A stretch of DNA of 64,000 nt from Rhodococcus koreensis (GCF_900105905.1 NZ_FNSV01000005.1:6200001-6264000), one strand, 5' to 3'. Positions 41,974 through 50,935 are shown, numbered from the stretch's first letter. Notes: generated by a model from the sequence alone, not told the origin. Program-made: numbers and translations.

Positions 41974-42990
41974 ATGCGCGCAGTCGTCGTCGAGGAACTG
42001 ACCGGCCCGGAGGCCGCGACGTTGGCAGAGGTACCCGAACCGCACGGCGCCCACCCCCGGGCGGACGGACAGCGACTACTCGTCGACGTGCACGCCGCCG
42101 GCCTCTCGTTCATCGACCCCCTGCAGACCTGGGGGAAATACCAGAACGGCGTGCCCACACCGTACGTGTGTGGCAGCGAGTTCGCGGGTGTCGTGGTCGA
42201 GGCGCCGGGCGGCACCGACCTCCGGCCGGGCGACCGGGTCGGCGGAATCGTCTGGCACGGCGCGCTCGCCGAGCGGGCCCTGGCACTGCCCGAGTACACG
42301 GTGAAGATCCCGCCGTCGATGTCGTTCGTCGAAGGCGCGGCGCTCTACATGAACTACTCGACGTCCTGGTACGCGCTGCACCGGGCGCAGGCTCGGCCGG
42401 GCGAGTACGTGCTCGTCCACGGCGCGGCGGGTGGGGTGGGTACCGCGGCGCTCGACCTCGCGGACACGTTCGGGGTGAAGGCGATCGCGGTCGTGTCCAG
42501 CGACCGGAAGGAGGCGGTCGCGCGCCACCACGGCGCGCACGCGGTGGTGCGGTCGGACGGGCCGTGGCTCGACGAGGTGCGCGACCTCACCGACGGTCGC
42601 GGCGTGCACGTGGTGATCGACCCGGTGGGCGGCGACCGGTTCACCGACTCCCTCCGCGCACTGCGCCAGGGCGGGCGACTCGTCGTCGTCGGATTCACCG
42701 GCGGCTCGATTCCCACCGTCAAGGTCAACCGTCTGCTCCACCGCAATCTCACCGTCACGGGAATCACCATGGACAACATGGAAACCGAGTATCCCGGCAC
42801 GCTGCGGATGGTTCGGGACGCCGTCGAGACGCTGGCCGCCGAGGGACGAATACGGCCGTATGTCGGGGCCACGTTCCCGCTCGAACAGTCGGCGGCCGCA
42901 CTGCGCGCGCTGGACGACCGGGCCGCGCTCGGCAAGGTCGTCGTCGAGGTGGTACCTCGCGGTGTTACGGAAGTGGTGCCGTCGGCCTGA
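41974..42990 (+). CDS. NADPH:quinone reductase-like medium-chain oxidoreductase
   Basis: 338-residue MDR-superfamily enzyme of the QOR group. The cofactor motif VLVHGAAGGVGTAALDLA is near residues 149-166. No zinc-binding cysteine set is visible, so it is a zinc-free reductase. It may reduce an enoyl-CoA or quinone using NADPH. RBS GAGGAGAG. Pairs with the MaoC gene. Confidence 0.88.
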   Translation: MRAVVVEELTGPEAATLAEVPEPHGAHPRADGQRLLVDVHAAGLSFIDPLQTWGKYQNGVPTPYVCGSEFAGVVVEAPGGTDLRPGDRVGGIVWHGALAERALALPEYTVKIPPSMSFVEGAALYMNYSTSWYALHRAQARPGEYVLVHGAAGGVGTAALDLADTFGVKAIAVVSSDRKEAVARHHGAHAVVRSDGPWLDEVRDLTDGRGVHVVIDPVGGDRFTDSLRALRQGGRLVVVGFTGGSIPTVKVNRLLHRNLTVTGITMDNMETEYPGTLRMVRDAVETLAAEGRIRPYVGATFPLEQSAAALRALDDRAALGKVVVEVVPRGVTEVVPSA

Positions 42991-43000
42991 CGGCACGGGC

Positions 43001-44095
43001 TCAGGGAACCGCCGGCGTGCCGAGGACGGCCAGCCCTCGTTCGACGACCTCGGCGAGGCTCTCCGCGGCGACGACCAGCGCGGGGTCCGGGTCGGGGCGC
43101 CTCCGGTTGCGTTTGACGAAGACCGACATCGTCGACGCCGTCTTGTAGTAGCAGTAGGCCAGGAACCAGTCCAGGTCGGGAATCGGCCCGTCACGCTCGG
43201 CGCGGTAGGCGGCGAGGAGTTCGCCGCGCGACGGCATCCCGGTTCCCGCCGCGACGTCGGCCGCCGGACGGGACCGCCGGAACCGGTGCGCGGGGTCGGT
43301 GTGCATCAGCAACCACGCAAGATCGGTGCGGGGGTCGCCGACGGACCAGATCTCCCAGTCGATGATCGCGGCGAGGTCGTCGCCGGCGAACAGCATGTTC
43401 GCGAGTCGGTAGTCGCCGTGCAGCAGGGTGGGAGCGACCCGTGCGGGGATGCGGTCCGTCAGCGCGGCGTGCAGTTCGGCGTGCCGAGGCGCGATGTCAT
43501 CGTCGACGGTGTCGAGCAGGCGCTGCCAACGCGCGAGTTCCTCCGCGACGGTGACGACCGGTTCGTCCCCGACTCCCAGCGCGACGGGATCGAGGTTCTG
43601 CATCCGTGCGAGCATCCCGGCGGCTCGGAGAGCGCGGACGGCAACCGTGTCGGCGGACGGCGGGGAGCCGGCTTCGTCGAGGAGCGGTTCGTAGGACTGT
43701 CCGTCGACGAGGGTCATGCCGAAGTACGGTGGCCGTTCGGGTGTTCCGTTCTCCTCGAGGAGGATCGATGGCACCCGGACGCCGGGCGCCGCGCCGAGGA
43801 GACGGATGATCCGCGCCTGCCGGAGGACGTCGCGGTTGCGGACCGGTTCCAGTCCGGGGGGTGCCATCTTGAGGACGATGCCCGCGTCGGGCACGCCCGG
43901 GCGGCTGAGCACGGCCCGGTAGGTCAGGCTCGACACCCCACCCGGCAGTGCCGAGGGCGCCGATATCGCGGCTCCCGGCCATCGGCGATCCGCGGCCGCC
44001 GTCGCCCGTGTGGTCAGCGTGTTCACATCGAATTCCGTCACGTCTCCACGATCGGGCCGGTCGGCCGGCACCGCAAACACGCGCGTCGCTGTCAC
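43001..44095 (-). CDS. APH-fold phosphotransferase family protein
   Basis: 364 residues. The catalytic LLHGDYRLANMLF and metal-binding AIIDWEIWSVGDPRTDLAW are intact. GTG start at 44095. It is the third member of this family in the window, each beside acyl-CoA or redox genes. It is convergent with the quinone reductase and divergent from the SDR at 44164 (68 bp). Confidence 0.83.
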   Translation of the reverse strand: MTATRVFAVPADRPDRGDVTEFDVNTLTTRATAAADRRWPGAAISAPSALPGGVSSLTYRAVLSRPGVPDAGIVLKMAPPGLEPVRNRDVLRQARIIRLLGAAPGVRVPSILLEENGTPERPPYFGMTLVDGQSYEPLLDEAGSPPSADTVAVRALRAAGMLARMQNLDPVALGVGDEPVVTVAEELARWQRLLDTVDDDIAPRHAELHAALTDRIPARVAPTLLHGDYRLANMLFAGDDLAAIIDWEIWSVGDPRTDLAWLLMHTDPAHRFRRSRPAADVAAGTGMPSRGELLAAYRAERDGPIPDLDWFLAYCYYKTASTMSVFVKRNRRRPDPDPALVVAAESLAEVVERGLAVLGTPAVP

Positions 44096-44163
44096 TGAAG
44101 AAATCCACAGTGGTCCCTCGGTGGTTGCTTCGGATGATCTCCGGTGCGTGGTAGAGCTTGTCT

Positions 44164-44961
44164 ATGACATCGATCAGCGGATATCGGTCCCGGAACGATG
44201 CTGGGCTGGAGCGGTTCTCGTTGCACGGCAAGGTCGCGGTGGTGACCGGGGCGTCGTCCGGTCTCGGTGTGGCCTACGCGCTCGCCCTGGCACGCGCGGG
44301 TGCCGACGTCGTCCTCGGGGCGCGGCGTGGCGACAAACTGGCCGACACCGCGGAGCAGGTGCGGAAGTACAACCCCCGCGTGGTGGCGGTGGAGACCGAC
44401 GTGACGCAGGTGGACCAGTGCGACCGCCTCGTCGAAGCCGCCGTCGAGGCATTCGGGCGGGTGGACGTCCTCGTCAACAACGCGGGCACCGGCGGTGAAT
44501 ACCACCCCGTGACGGAGGATCCGCCCGACCACTTCCGGTCCGTCGTCGACGTCAACGTGCACGGCTCCTACTGGATGATTCAGGCGTGCGCGCGGGTGAT
44601 GGGCCGCGGCAGTTCGATCGTGAACGTCTCCAGCGTCATGGCTCTCACGACGGCGAAGATGCCCGCCGCCGCGTACAGCGCGAGCAAGGCGGCCGTTCTC
44701 GGGCTGAGCCGCGACCTCGCCGCGCAACTCGGTCCGAGCGGAATCCGGGTGAATGCCATTTTGCCGGGTGTCTTTCCGTCCGAGGCGACGGCGCACTACA
44801 GCGAGAACTACAAGCGCAAGATCATCGACGCGCGGATACCCCTCGGACGCATCGGCGATCCCGAGGACATCGCCGCGGTGGTGGTGTTCCTGGCGAGCGA
44901 CGCGTCCGCGTATCTGACCGGGGTGAGTCTTCCCGTCGACGGCGGCGTGCTGGTGAACTGA
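44164..44961 (+). CDS. SDR-family oxidoreductase
   Basis: 265 residues. TGASSGLGVAYA near 27-38, NNAG near 107, and catalytic Ser and Tyr-x3-Lys in NVSSVMA and AYSASKAAV. ATG 44164 is preferred over a TTG at 44158. It is probably a 3-hydroxyacyl-CoA or alcohol dehydrogenase. The stop is 13 bp from that of the convergent SDR at 44975. Confidence 0.88.
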   Translation: MTSISGYRSRNDAGLERFSLHGKVAVVTGASSGLGVAYALALARAGADVVLGARRGDKLADTAEQVRKYNPRVVAVETDVTQVDQCDRLVEAAVEAFGRVDVLVNNAGTGGEYHPVTEDPPDHFRSVVDVNVHGSYWMIQACARVMGRGSSIVNVSSVMALTTAKMPAAAYSASKAAVLGLSRDLAAQLGPSGIRVNAILPGVFPSEATAHYSENYKRKIIDARIPLGRIGDPEDIAAVVVFLASDASAYLTGVSLPVDGGVLVN

Positions 44962-44974
44962 GCACGCGCGGACG

Positions 44975-45688
44975 CTATCGGTGCTGCGCCACCGAGGAGG
45001 TGACCGTGCGGGTGTTGAGGCCGTCGCCGGCGTCGACGGTGAGGAACTGGCCGGTGACGCTGCGAGCGGTGGGGGAGGCGAAGAACGCGACGGCATCCGC
45101 GATGTCGGCCGGGTCGACGAATCCGTTGGGCATCGACGCGAGCCACGCGTCCTGGATGTCCTGAGGCATGGACAGGATGCCGGAGCTGGCCGTCATCCCG
45201 GGCAGGACGGCGTTGGCGGTGATGCCGAGGGCGACGTTCTCGGCCGCCACCGTCTTGACCAGACCGAGCAGGCCGGCCTTCGTGGTGCTGTACGACACCT
45301 GGGCCGGCATGCCCTGCGTGCCTGCGGTACTGGAGATGACGACCACGCGGCCGTATTCCCGTTCGCGCATCCCCGGCAGGCATTGCTGCAGCACTCGGAA
45401 GGTCCCGGTGAGGTTGACCTCGAGGTCTTTTCGCCACTTGTCGATCGACAGACTGTGTGCGGCGCCGAACATCGTCGTCAGACCCGCATTGGCCACGTAG
45501 ACGTCGATGTCGTCGAGGGGCGGCAGTTCGTCGGCGGACATGTCGGCCTGGTACGTGCACCCGGGTGCACGGTCGAGCGTGACCACCTCCATCCCGTCGG
45601 CTTCGAGTCGGGCGACGATGGCCTTACCGATACCGCCCTCGCGTGCGGCACCGGTTACCAGTGCCTTGCGGCGGTGCGGGTCGGTCAT
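44975..45688 (-). CDS. SDR-family oxidoreductase
   Basis: 237-residue SDR. The cofactor motif is the wide-loop TGAAREGGIGKAIV, with ANAG near 74 and VISSTAGTQGMPAQVSYSTTKAG as active site. The ATG overlaps the stop of the PucR-type regulator gene (ATGA). It is the last gene of the minus-strand operon luciferase-like, pucR-like, SDR. Substrate unknown. Confidence 0.87.
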   Translation of the reverse strand: MTDPHRRKALVTGAAREGGIGKAIVARLEADGMEVVTLDRAPGCTYQADMSADELPPLDDIDVYVANAGLTTMFGAAHSLSIDKWRKDLEVNLTGTFRVLQQCLPGMREREYGRVVVISSTAGTQGMPAQVSYSTTKAGLLGLVKTVAAENVALGITANAVLPGMTASSGILSMPQDIQDAWLASMPNGFVDPADIADAVAFFASPTARSVTGQFLTVDAGDGLNTRTVTSSVAQHR

Positions 45689-47019
45689 GCGGATCTCCGT
45701 TCGTCGGGCAGTGCATCGATGCGTCCAGTGTCGTCGCATTCCGCTTCGGCGCAGCGGTTTTCGACGTGGAAGGCCGGATGGTCGCGAAGTCGGAGGACGA
45801 GAAGCGCGGTATGGATGCTCAGTTGATGAGACGCGTCACCGGTGACGTCGAGGCCGGTGAGGGCGTGCACTCGCGACAACCGGAGGCGCACCGTGTTCTC
45901 GTGCACACCCAGACGCGTGGCGGTGCGGCGCATGCCGCGATTCTGCTCGAACCAGACTGCCAGGGTGCGAATCAGTTCGGTCGACGTCGCGTCGTCATCG
46001 AGGAGGGGGCCGAGCATGTCGTCGATGTAGTGCCGGATGGCGGAGATCTCGCCGTTCGCGAGGAAGAGCCGGGCCGGTCCCAGATCGTCGACGGCGAGAA
46101 CGCGATGCCCCGTTCCGTGAGTGAAACGGTCGATGCAGCGCACCACCTCCCGTGCCTCGCGGTAGGCGCGGGTGAACGAATCGGGTTCGTACACGGATGA
46201 CACCCCGGCGATCAGACCTCCCGTCGGGCTCAGTTCGGCGGCCGCCGCCTCGAGGGTCGCGGTGATGCGCCGGACGACGGTCGGGGACGCGACGTGCTCC
46301 GGTGCCTCGATGAGCAGGAGGATTCCCTCCGAACCCCGAGTCGACAACACCTCCATGCCGAGAGCACGCTCGGTGTGCTCGGCGAGGGAGCGGTCGAGAT
46401 CCTCGGGTGTTCCGTCGGATCCGCGGACATACACCAGGGACCGGCGGGCGTGGACGTTCACGCCGAGGTATTCGGCACCGGCCGCGAGATCGGCCCAGGC
46501 GCCGGAGCCGCGAACGAGTTGGCGGGCGAGTGCGGACCGCGCATTCCAGGCCACCCGGGTGATGCGACGCTGGGTGAGGAATTGCGCGCCGATGCGGCGG
46601 GCACAGCGGAGGGTCACGTACTCGTCCGTGGGATGGAACGGCGTGGGTTGTTCGTCGACGACGAGCCATCCGAGGTGTTCGCCGCGTTCGACGATCGCGC
46701 TGAGGATCTTGCGCCGCGACAACCCGGTGCCGAGTTCGGCGGGCAACAGCACGGGTTCCGCACTGGTCGGGGTGATCGTGTGCTCGCGCACGATCTCGCG
46801 CAGTGGTGGGAACGTCGTCTGCCTGCCGGCATCGGGCCGGGAGGACGCGACGACGTGTCCCTGGCGGTCGAAGAGGGTGACGGCTTTGCCGGTGGCCTCC
46901 GAACAGACCCGGACGATCGCGGACAGGCAGTCGACGGCCACCGCGGCGTCGTCGAGAAGCTCGTCCAACGCGCTGAGCGGAAGGTGCCTACGGTCGGTGC
47001 GCTCGTCGGAGGTGGACAT
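45685..47019 (-). CDS. PucR/CdaR-type transcriptional regulator
   Basis: 444 residues. The C-terminal HTH (about 382-412) reads NRGMRRTATRLGVHENTVRLRLSR, the PucR HTH_30 type. The middle region resembles a CdaR GGDEF-like domain, and the N-terminus a GAF-like sensor. It lies between a luciferase-like oxidoreductase (7-bp gap) and an SDR (4-bp overlap), so it is produced with the enzymes it may control. The start at 47019 could be one codon earlier (GTG). Confidence 0.85.
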   Translation of the reverse strand: MSTSDERTDRRHLPLSALDELLDDAAVAVDCLSAIVRVCSEATGKAVTLFDRQGHVVASSRPDAGRQTTFPPLREIVREHTITPTSAEPVLLPAELGTGLSRRKILSAIVERGEHLGWLVVDEQPTPFHPTDEYVTLRCARRIGAQFLTQRRITRVAWNARSALARQLVRGSGAWADLAAGAEYLGVNVHARRSLVYVRGSDGTPEDLDRSLAEHTERALGMEVLSTRGSEGILLLIEAPEHVASPTVVRRITATLEAAAAELSPTGGLIAGVSSVYEPDSFTRAYREAREVVRCIDRFTHGTGHRVLAVDDLGPARLFLANGEISAIRHYIDDMLGPLLDDDATSTELIRTLAVWFEQNRGMRRTATRLGVHENTVRLRLSRVHALTGLDVTGDASHQLSIHTALLVLRLRDHPAFHVENRCAEAECDDTGRIDALPDERRSA

Positions 47020-47026
47020 CACACGG

Positions 47027-47947
47027 TCAGCGGTGATGGGTGAGCAGAAGTGTGCGGACTGACGCCGCGTGCTCGATGGCCGACTCCATCGACGTGGTTG
47101 CCGGCACCAGGGTGATGTTGTCTGCACCTGCTTCGACGAACGAGTTCAGCCACTCGGCGACCTGCTCGGGTGTTCCGGCGGGGGCCAGATGACGGAACTT
47201 GTCGCGCGGCAACTGATACAGCGCCTGCATCTTCTCGCCGACGAGCCGGTCCGCGACCGCGGCATCCTTGTCGAGCCCGCACCAGACGTTGACGCCGAAC
47301 GAGTCGGGTGCCCGGTCTTCCTTCGCTGCCGCATCGAGAATGGCGGTACGGGTCTCGGCGAACCGGCGTGGAGTGCAGAAGATGCCGAGCCAGCCGTCGC
47401 CGTAGCGGGCGGTGCGGCGGATGGCGGATTCGCCGCGGCCACCGATCAGAATCGGCACCGCCGGCTGCGGCGCAGGCAGGATGCGTGCCCGGTCGAGGGT
47501 GAAGAACTCACCATGATGGGTCACTTCCTCGCCGGTGAGGACGGCGCGCAGCACCTCGAGCGTCTCGTCGAGGCGACGGCCGCGGGTGCTGGGGTCGACC
47601 CCGCTGTTCGAGATCTCGGAGCGGTCCTCACCGCCGACGCCGGCACCGAGGACCAGCCGTCCGGGTGCGATCTGCGACAGCGTCGCGATCTGGCGCGCGG
47701 CGAGCATCGGGTGCCGCAGTCCGAGCAGGTAGACGCCGATGATCACCGACAACGTGTCGTGGCTGGACAGGACGGACGTGGCCGAGACCATGCCGTCGAA
47801 CCCGGTTCCGCCGTGGAAGCTGATGTGGTCGCCGACGGTGATGTGGTCGAGACCCGCCTCTGCCGCGGAATCGAGGAGCAGTCGCCGATCCGCGGGTTTC
47901 GGGACGAGGAGTGCGTCCGTGACCGACAATCCCACTCTGATCGACAC
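47027..47947 (-). CDS. Luciferase-like (F420- or FMN-dependent) oxidoreductase
   Basis: 306-residue TIM-barrel LLM-family protein. Motifs are DHITVGDHISF near 34-44, APGRLVLGAGVGG near 93-105, and PILIGGRGESAIRRTARYGDGWL near 160-182. The family uses coenzyme F420 or reduced flavin; the actinobacterial setting makes F420 likely. GTG start with AGGAGATCAGG before it. A GntR-type operator lies 21 bp upstream, so this operon belongs to the proposed regulon. Confidence 0.87.
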   Translation of the reverse strand: MSIRVGLSVTDALLVPKPADRRLLLDSAAEAGLDHITVGDHISFHGGTGFDGMVSATSVLSSHDTLSVIIGVYLLGLRHPMLAARQIATLSQIAPGRLVLGAGVGGEDRSEISNSGVDPSTRGRRLDETLEVLRAVLTGEEVTHHGEFFTLDRARILPAPQPAVPILIGGRGESAIRRTARYGDGWLGIFCTPRRFAETRTAILDAAAKEDRAPDSFGVNVWCGLDKDAAVADRLVGEKMQALYQLPRDKFRHLAPAGTPEQVAEWLNSFVEAGADNITLVPATTSMESAIEHAASVRTLLLTHHR

Positions 47948-47968
47948 CCTGATCTCCTTTCATGCGAA

Positions 47969-47979
47969 TGGACTGACCA
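47969..47979 (-). promoter_or_regulatory. Predicted GntR-type operator
   Basis: TGGACTGACCA, the exact reverse complement of the 11-mer at 3803-3813. It lies 21 bp upstream of the luciferase-like gene's start. It is the most distal member of the operator family in this window. Confidence 0.6.
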
Positions 47980-48020
47980 TAAACTTATCGGCGGGGCGAT
48001 GGCAAGGGGCGGGGCAGGCC

Positions 48021-48074
48021 CCACCACGTCTTCTGGCCGTTGATCACCCAGCCGTCAGCGGTTTGCTCGGCGCC
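48021..48074 (-). pseudogene. Acyl-CoA dehydrogenase scrap
   Basis: Eighteen codons read GAEQTADGWVINGQKTWW, the flavin-side strand motif of acyl-CoA dehydrogenases. The flanks do not continue the family. It marks the border between the catabolic block and the gene-poor accessory stretch. Confidence 0.55.
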
Positions 48075-48090
48075 GCAGTTCATCGCGGCG

Positions 48091-48941
48091 ACATCTCGTG
48101 GTGTCGGCAACCGAACGAATGAGACTGGCGGGGTTCGGTTCGGCGTGCCCATATCATCGGTCCACGAGCATCGACCGGGCGCCGGCTTTGGCGGCCCAGA
48201 ATTCTCGGCTGCCGCCGTCGCGGAGCGGGTCATTGTTCGGTCGATCAGGCTGCCGGCGCGGTCGGGGGTGAGTTCCTCGCAGGCCAGTACCAGTCCGTTG
48301 CCGGGTACTTCCCACAGCGACAGGTAGGTGGCCGGGGGCCGACGTACGGGCGTTGCGGGCTGTCAGGTGCGCGCTGTCCATCGGGTGCGAGGCCGAACGC
48401 TATCGGGGGACTGCTGCGATCGACGATGTGTCGGAACGCCGGCAACTGTGCGTGGGGCCCGTCGTCTCCTCGGCGACAGTGAAGTCGGGTCCGGCCGAGG
48501 GGGTGGCGATTCCAGGACGATTCATTTCTGTTCCATCAATTCTCGACGGGTCTGGAACTCCGGATGTCGTTGTGTGAGTGGCCTTGTCTTGCTCACCCTG
48601 AACTACTTCGGAAAACACGTCGTCCCGGCCACGGAGAGGCCGGGACGACGTGCCAGAGGCCGGAAGTTGGCCCCCCGAAAAGGTGGTCACACGCAGGGAA
48701 AACCGAAAACCTGCGGCGTGCTTCCATTGAACTCGTCAGGTCTTGTGAGACTTTTCGCTGCTGCAAAAAATGGAAGTGAGTGCAGTCGGCAATATTTCCA
48801 CGTTCCGGGCCGTTCCTTTCCGAAGCCGTTACTTCTGATGTGGGCGCGGGTCAGGGGTGTTGGCCGTGTTCCCGCGGCAACATCATCAATCCTCAGGCAG
48901 CGAAGAAGATGGCGGGATGCGGTGTTGACGCCAGTGTCGCA
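48091..48941. other. 850 bp without recognisable gene
   Basis: No convincing coding frame. A minus-strand fragment near 48240-48330 reads YLSLWEVPGNGLVLACEE but is broken on both sides and was not identified. A perfect 15-bp hairpin lies at 48616-48652. Base composition is less GC-biased than in the neighbouring catabolic genes, in keeping with remnant DNA. Confidence 0.6.
48612..48652 (-). terminator. Rho-independent-type terminator (minus strand)
   Basis: Arms 48616-48630 and 48638-48652 (core ACGTCGTCCCGGCC) pair perfectly around 7 nt. On the minus strand a TTTT run follows. It could end transcription of the small minus-strand gene at 48942-49064. Confidence 0.72.
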
Positions 48942-49064
48942 TCAGCTCTTCCGCTTTCGGATGAGTTGAGTGGACTCGAGGGCCTTCTCTCGCTTCTCCG
49001 CCCGGCGCTCCTTGAGGGCACGTGCGGACTGTTTCGAACTCTTGACGGCGGACTTGTCGGCCAT
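48942..49064 (-). CDS. Small basic protein, 40 residues
   Basis: ATG 49064 with AAAGGA nine bases before it, stop at 48942. The product is highly charged, with a Lys/Arg-rich helix (ARALKERRAEKREKALES) and a basic tail RKRKS. No membrane segment or cysteine. A good RBS, sensible codon use and a downstream terminator support a real gene. It may bind nucleic acid; I do not recognise a named family. Confidence 0.65.
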   Translation of the reverse strand: MADKSAVKSSKQSARALKERRAEKREKALESTQLIRKRKS

Positions 49065-49221
49065 TGTCGGTCCTTTCCGAATCGGCAACCGCGAACTGAC
49101 CTCGACCATACCCAACAAAAGAAATAAGTCCAGTTCAGCGGCCGAAATGCGAGGCGGCTCGGTGATGCCGGGTCGTGACGAGGGGTCGGGTGGCGCCTCG
49201 GCGGGCGGTTCCCCGGTCCGA

Positions 49222-49241
49222 GGGGCGCTACGCCCCCTTTT
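49222..49241 (+). terminator. Short GC hairpin followed by T-run
   Basis: GGGGCG-CTA-CGCCCC (49222-49236) followed by CTTTT. No plus-strand gene is seen directly upstream, so it may be a relic or block readthrough into the gene at 49383. Confidence 0.35.
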
Positions 49242-49382
49242 GTCCGGTCCGGTCGTCGTGAAACACCAGTCGGGAGCTTCCGAGGTGCAAGGCGCGCAGG
49301 AAATTTCACGGAGCTTGCTTATTTCTCACCGATGGCTATGGTGCAGGGCAGCGTTAGTGGAATCTATTTGGAGGACTGAAAT

Positions 49383-49760
49383 GTGAGTGCAGCTACCGAT
49401 CGTCAGTGGGCGGTTCGCGACGCTGTTCTGCGTTGGCTTCTTGCGAAGACAACGGAGGGTTATCGCAGCCCGATTCTGGACGCGGATGCCATCGGAGCGG
49501 AGGTCGGGTGGGTGGCCTCGGCGCTCACCCATGACGAAGTGGTCGACGCCTCGATGTTTCTCTTCAAGGAGAACTTTGTGACAGGCGTCCCGGTAATGGG
49601 TATCGGGATTCCACGACCGATGCTGACTGTCGCCGGACGCCGGGTGGCCAAGGCAGGCAAATCGTTGAGGTCCAAGATCGACGCTCACGAAGCGAAGTTG
49701 CGCCAGCGTCTACCGGCCCCGCTCGCAGAGACATCCGCGACGACGGCGGCCGTGAAGTGA
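49383..49760 (+). CDS. Hypothetical protein, possible winged-helix
   Basis: 125 residues from a GTG at 49383 with GGAGG seven bases upstream. The N-terminal 70 residues (VRDAVLRWLLAKTTEG to ITG-like FVTGVPVMGIG) have a helix-helix-beta look suggestive of a winged helix. PRPMLTVAGRRVAKAGKSL follows. No family recognised. It stands alone in the accessory stretch. Confidence 0.6.
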   Translation: MSAATDRQWAVRDAVLRWLLAKTTEGYRSPILDADAIGAEVGWVASALTHDEVVDASMFLFKENFVTGVPVMGIGIPRPMLTVAGRRVAKAGKSLRSKIDAHEAKLRQRLPAPLAETSATTAAVK

Positions 49761-50275
49761 ACGAGAGAATGGCTCGACCGGTCACTCGACGTTGAGTTCG
49801 TGAGCCTGGGGTTGAATTCGGAACCGTTGGAGTCTGCACCGTCGTCGGGCACACTGCGCCGACACCGACGAGGTCACCCAGTCCGGTGGCGTTCCCCGAG
49901 GTAGGTGTCCGCGTACGCGCACTCTGCGGCGCGAAGGTTCGACCACATCGGCGACGGCCGGCAGGCGACCAACAGCGAAAAAAACTGAACGATAGGAGAA
50001 TTCGATGATTTCCTACTGGATGACAGGGTGCTCCGGAGGTCGTAGCGTGGGTGCTGGACGGATTGGTCGATGGCGGGCAGTGTGACTCACGGTTTCGCCG
50101 GCCCGTCGCCGTTCGCATGGCTCGTCGATGGGCACGTTATTTGCTGGTGAGGGTGTAGCGGTCGGCGATGACTTCGCGGTCTTCTCGTGGGGTGACTGCA
50201 TGCCCGTCCGTGATCTGGCCGAGTGCACTCGGAGCCAACCAATTGATTTCTAGACGAAGGCAGGAATCGTCCATC
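49761..50275. other. About 515 bp without supported gene
   Basis: Only short frames. One 26-codon ORF at 50005 follows AGGAG but has no recognisable content. Nothing else is seen. Confidence 0.5.
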
Positions 50276-50494
50276 ATGAGTGTGACATCCGACCGCAGGA
50301 GATCGTCGACCCTCACCGGTGCCGGGTCGATCAGCACCGCGGAGATCAAGGCCCGACTCGCCGTGATGTTCGCTGACGACAACGCCGACACCCCTTTGCC
50401 CTCGCTGCCGACTGGGCGCGAACTGAGCTCTACCGCATCACGATCCGCACCGGCCGCCACACCTGGCCCATCCCGAGGAGGACCTGTCCCGTGA
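50276..50494 (+). CDS. Small hypothetical protein, 72 residues
   Basis: ATG 50276 to TGA 50494. The middle AEIKARLAVMFADDNADTP looks like a short amphipathic helix; the C-terminus is Pro/Ser-rich and low-complexity. Its stop overlaps the GTG of the next small ORF (GTGA), implying coupling. Function unknown. Confidence 0.42.
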   Translation: MSVTSDRRRSSTLTGAGSISTAEIKARLAVMFADDNADTPLPSLPTGRELSSTASRSAPAATPGPSRGGPVP

Positions 50495-50619
50495 ATCTCA
50501 ATGTCGCTCTACTGCTCCTTGTCCTCGCCGGCGGAATCGGTGGCACCGCCGTCATCCAGGCCGCGTTGCGCCGTTCCGCCGACCGCGGTCGACATGCGGT
50601 GTTCCACGTCGACGGCTGA
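50491..50619 (+). CDS. Small membrane protein, 42 residues
   Basis: GTG 50491 behind a strong GAGGAGG. One predicted transmembrane helix covers about residues 3-22 (NLNVALLLLVLAGGIGGTAV), followed by a basic tail (ALRRSADRGRH). The layout, helix then positive residues, suits an N-out/C-in single-pass peptide. Coupled to the 72-residue ORF. Function unknown. Confidence 0.5.
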   Translation: MNLNVALLLLVLAGGIGGTAVIQAALRRSADRGRHAVFHVDG

Positions 50620-50699
50620 TCAAACTCGGTCAAGCTCGCCGGGGGTCGAGAAGGGCAGAGGTGAGCGATCCTGCGATGGGGGTTGGGTCTGGTACGGGC

Positions 50700-50935
50700 G
50701 CTGCCGCGGATCCCGTGCCGGCCCACGAACCTATCGACCTGCGTGACAACGCCGGTCCCGGCGGCGGCTGCGACCGCGGCTCGAACGGGCACGGTCGGGA
50801 TGAGGCCATGCGATTAGCTCGGAGGTCGCAAATGACGAATCCGATGCCGGGCAACTCGGACAGATCCGGTGCGACGGCCGTCACGGCAGAATCGAGTGCC
50901 TTCATGTTGTCGATCAACTCGGTATCGGGGGTGCA
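50700..50935 (-). pseudogene. Decayed IS110-type transposase fragment
   Basis: Three successive frames on the minus strand give pieces in the order of an IS110 transposase: DTELIDNMKALDSAVTAVAP and ELPGIGFV, then after a shift LIAWPHPDRARS, then after another shift RAAVAAAAGTGVV. These correspond to the LPGVG, SHPGRCRS and AAFAALAGT region of the family as recalled. At least two frameshifts show it is dead. Confidence 0.55.

Noticed and set aside
48154..48381. Possible gene in gene-poor DNA (fragment YLSLWEVPGNG)
   Set aside because: The frame is broken on both sides, has no RBS and no family was recognised.
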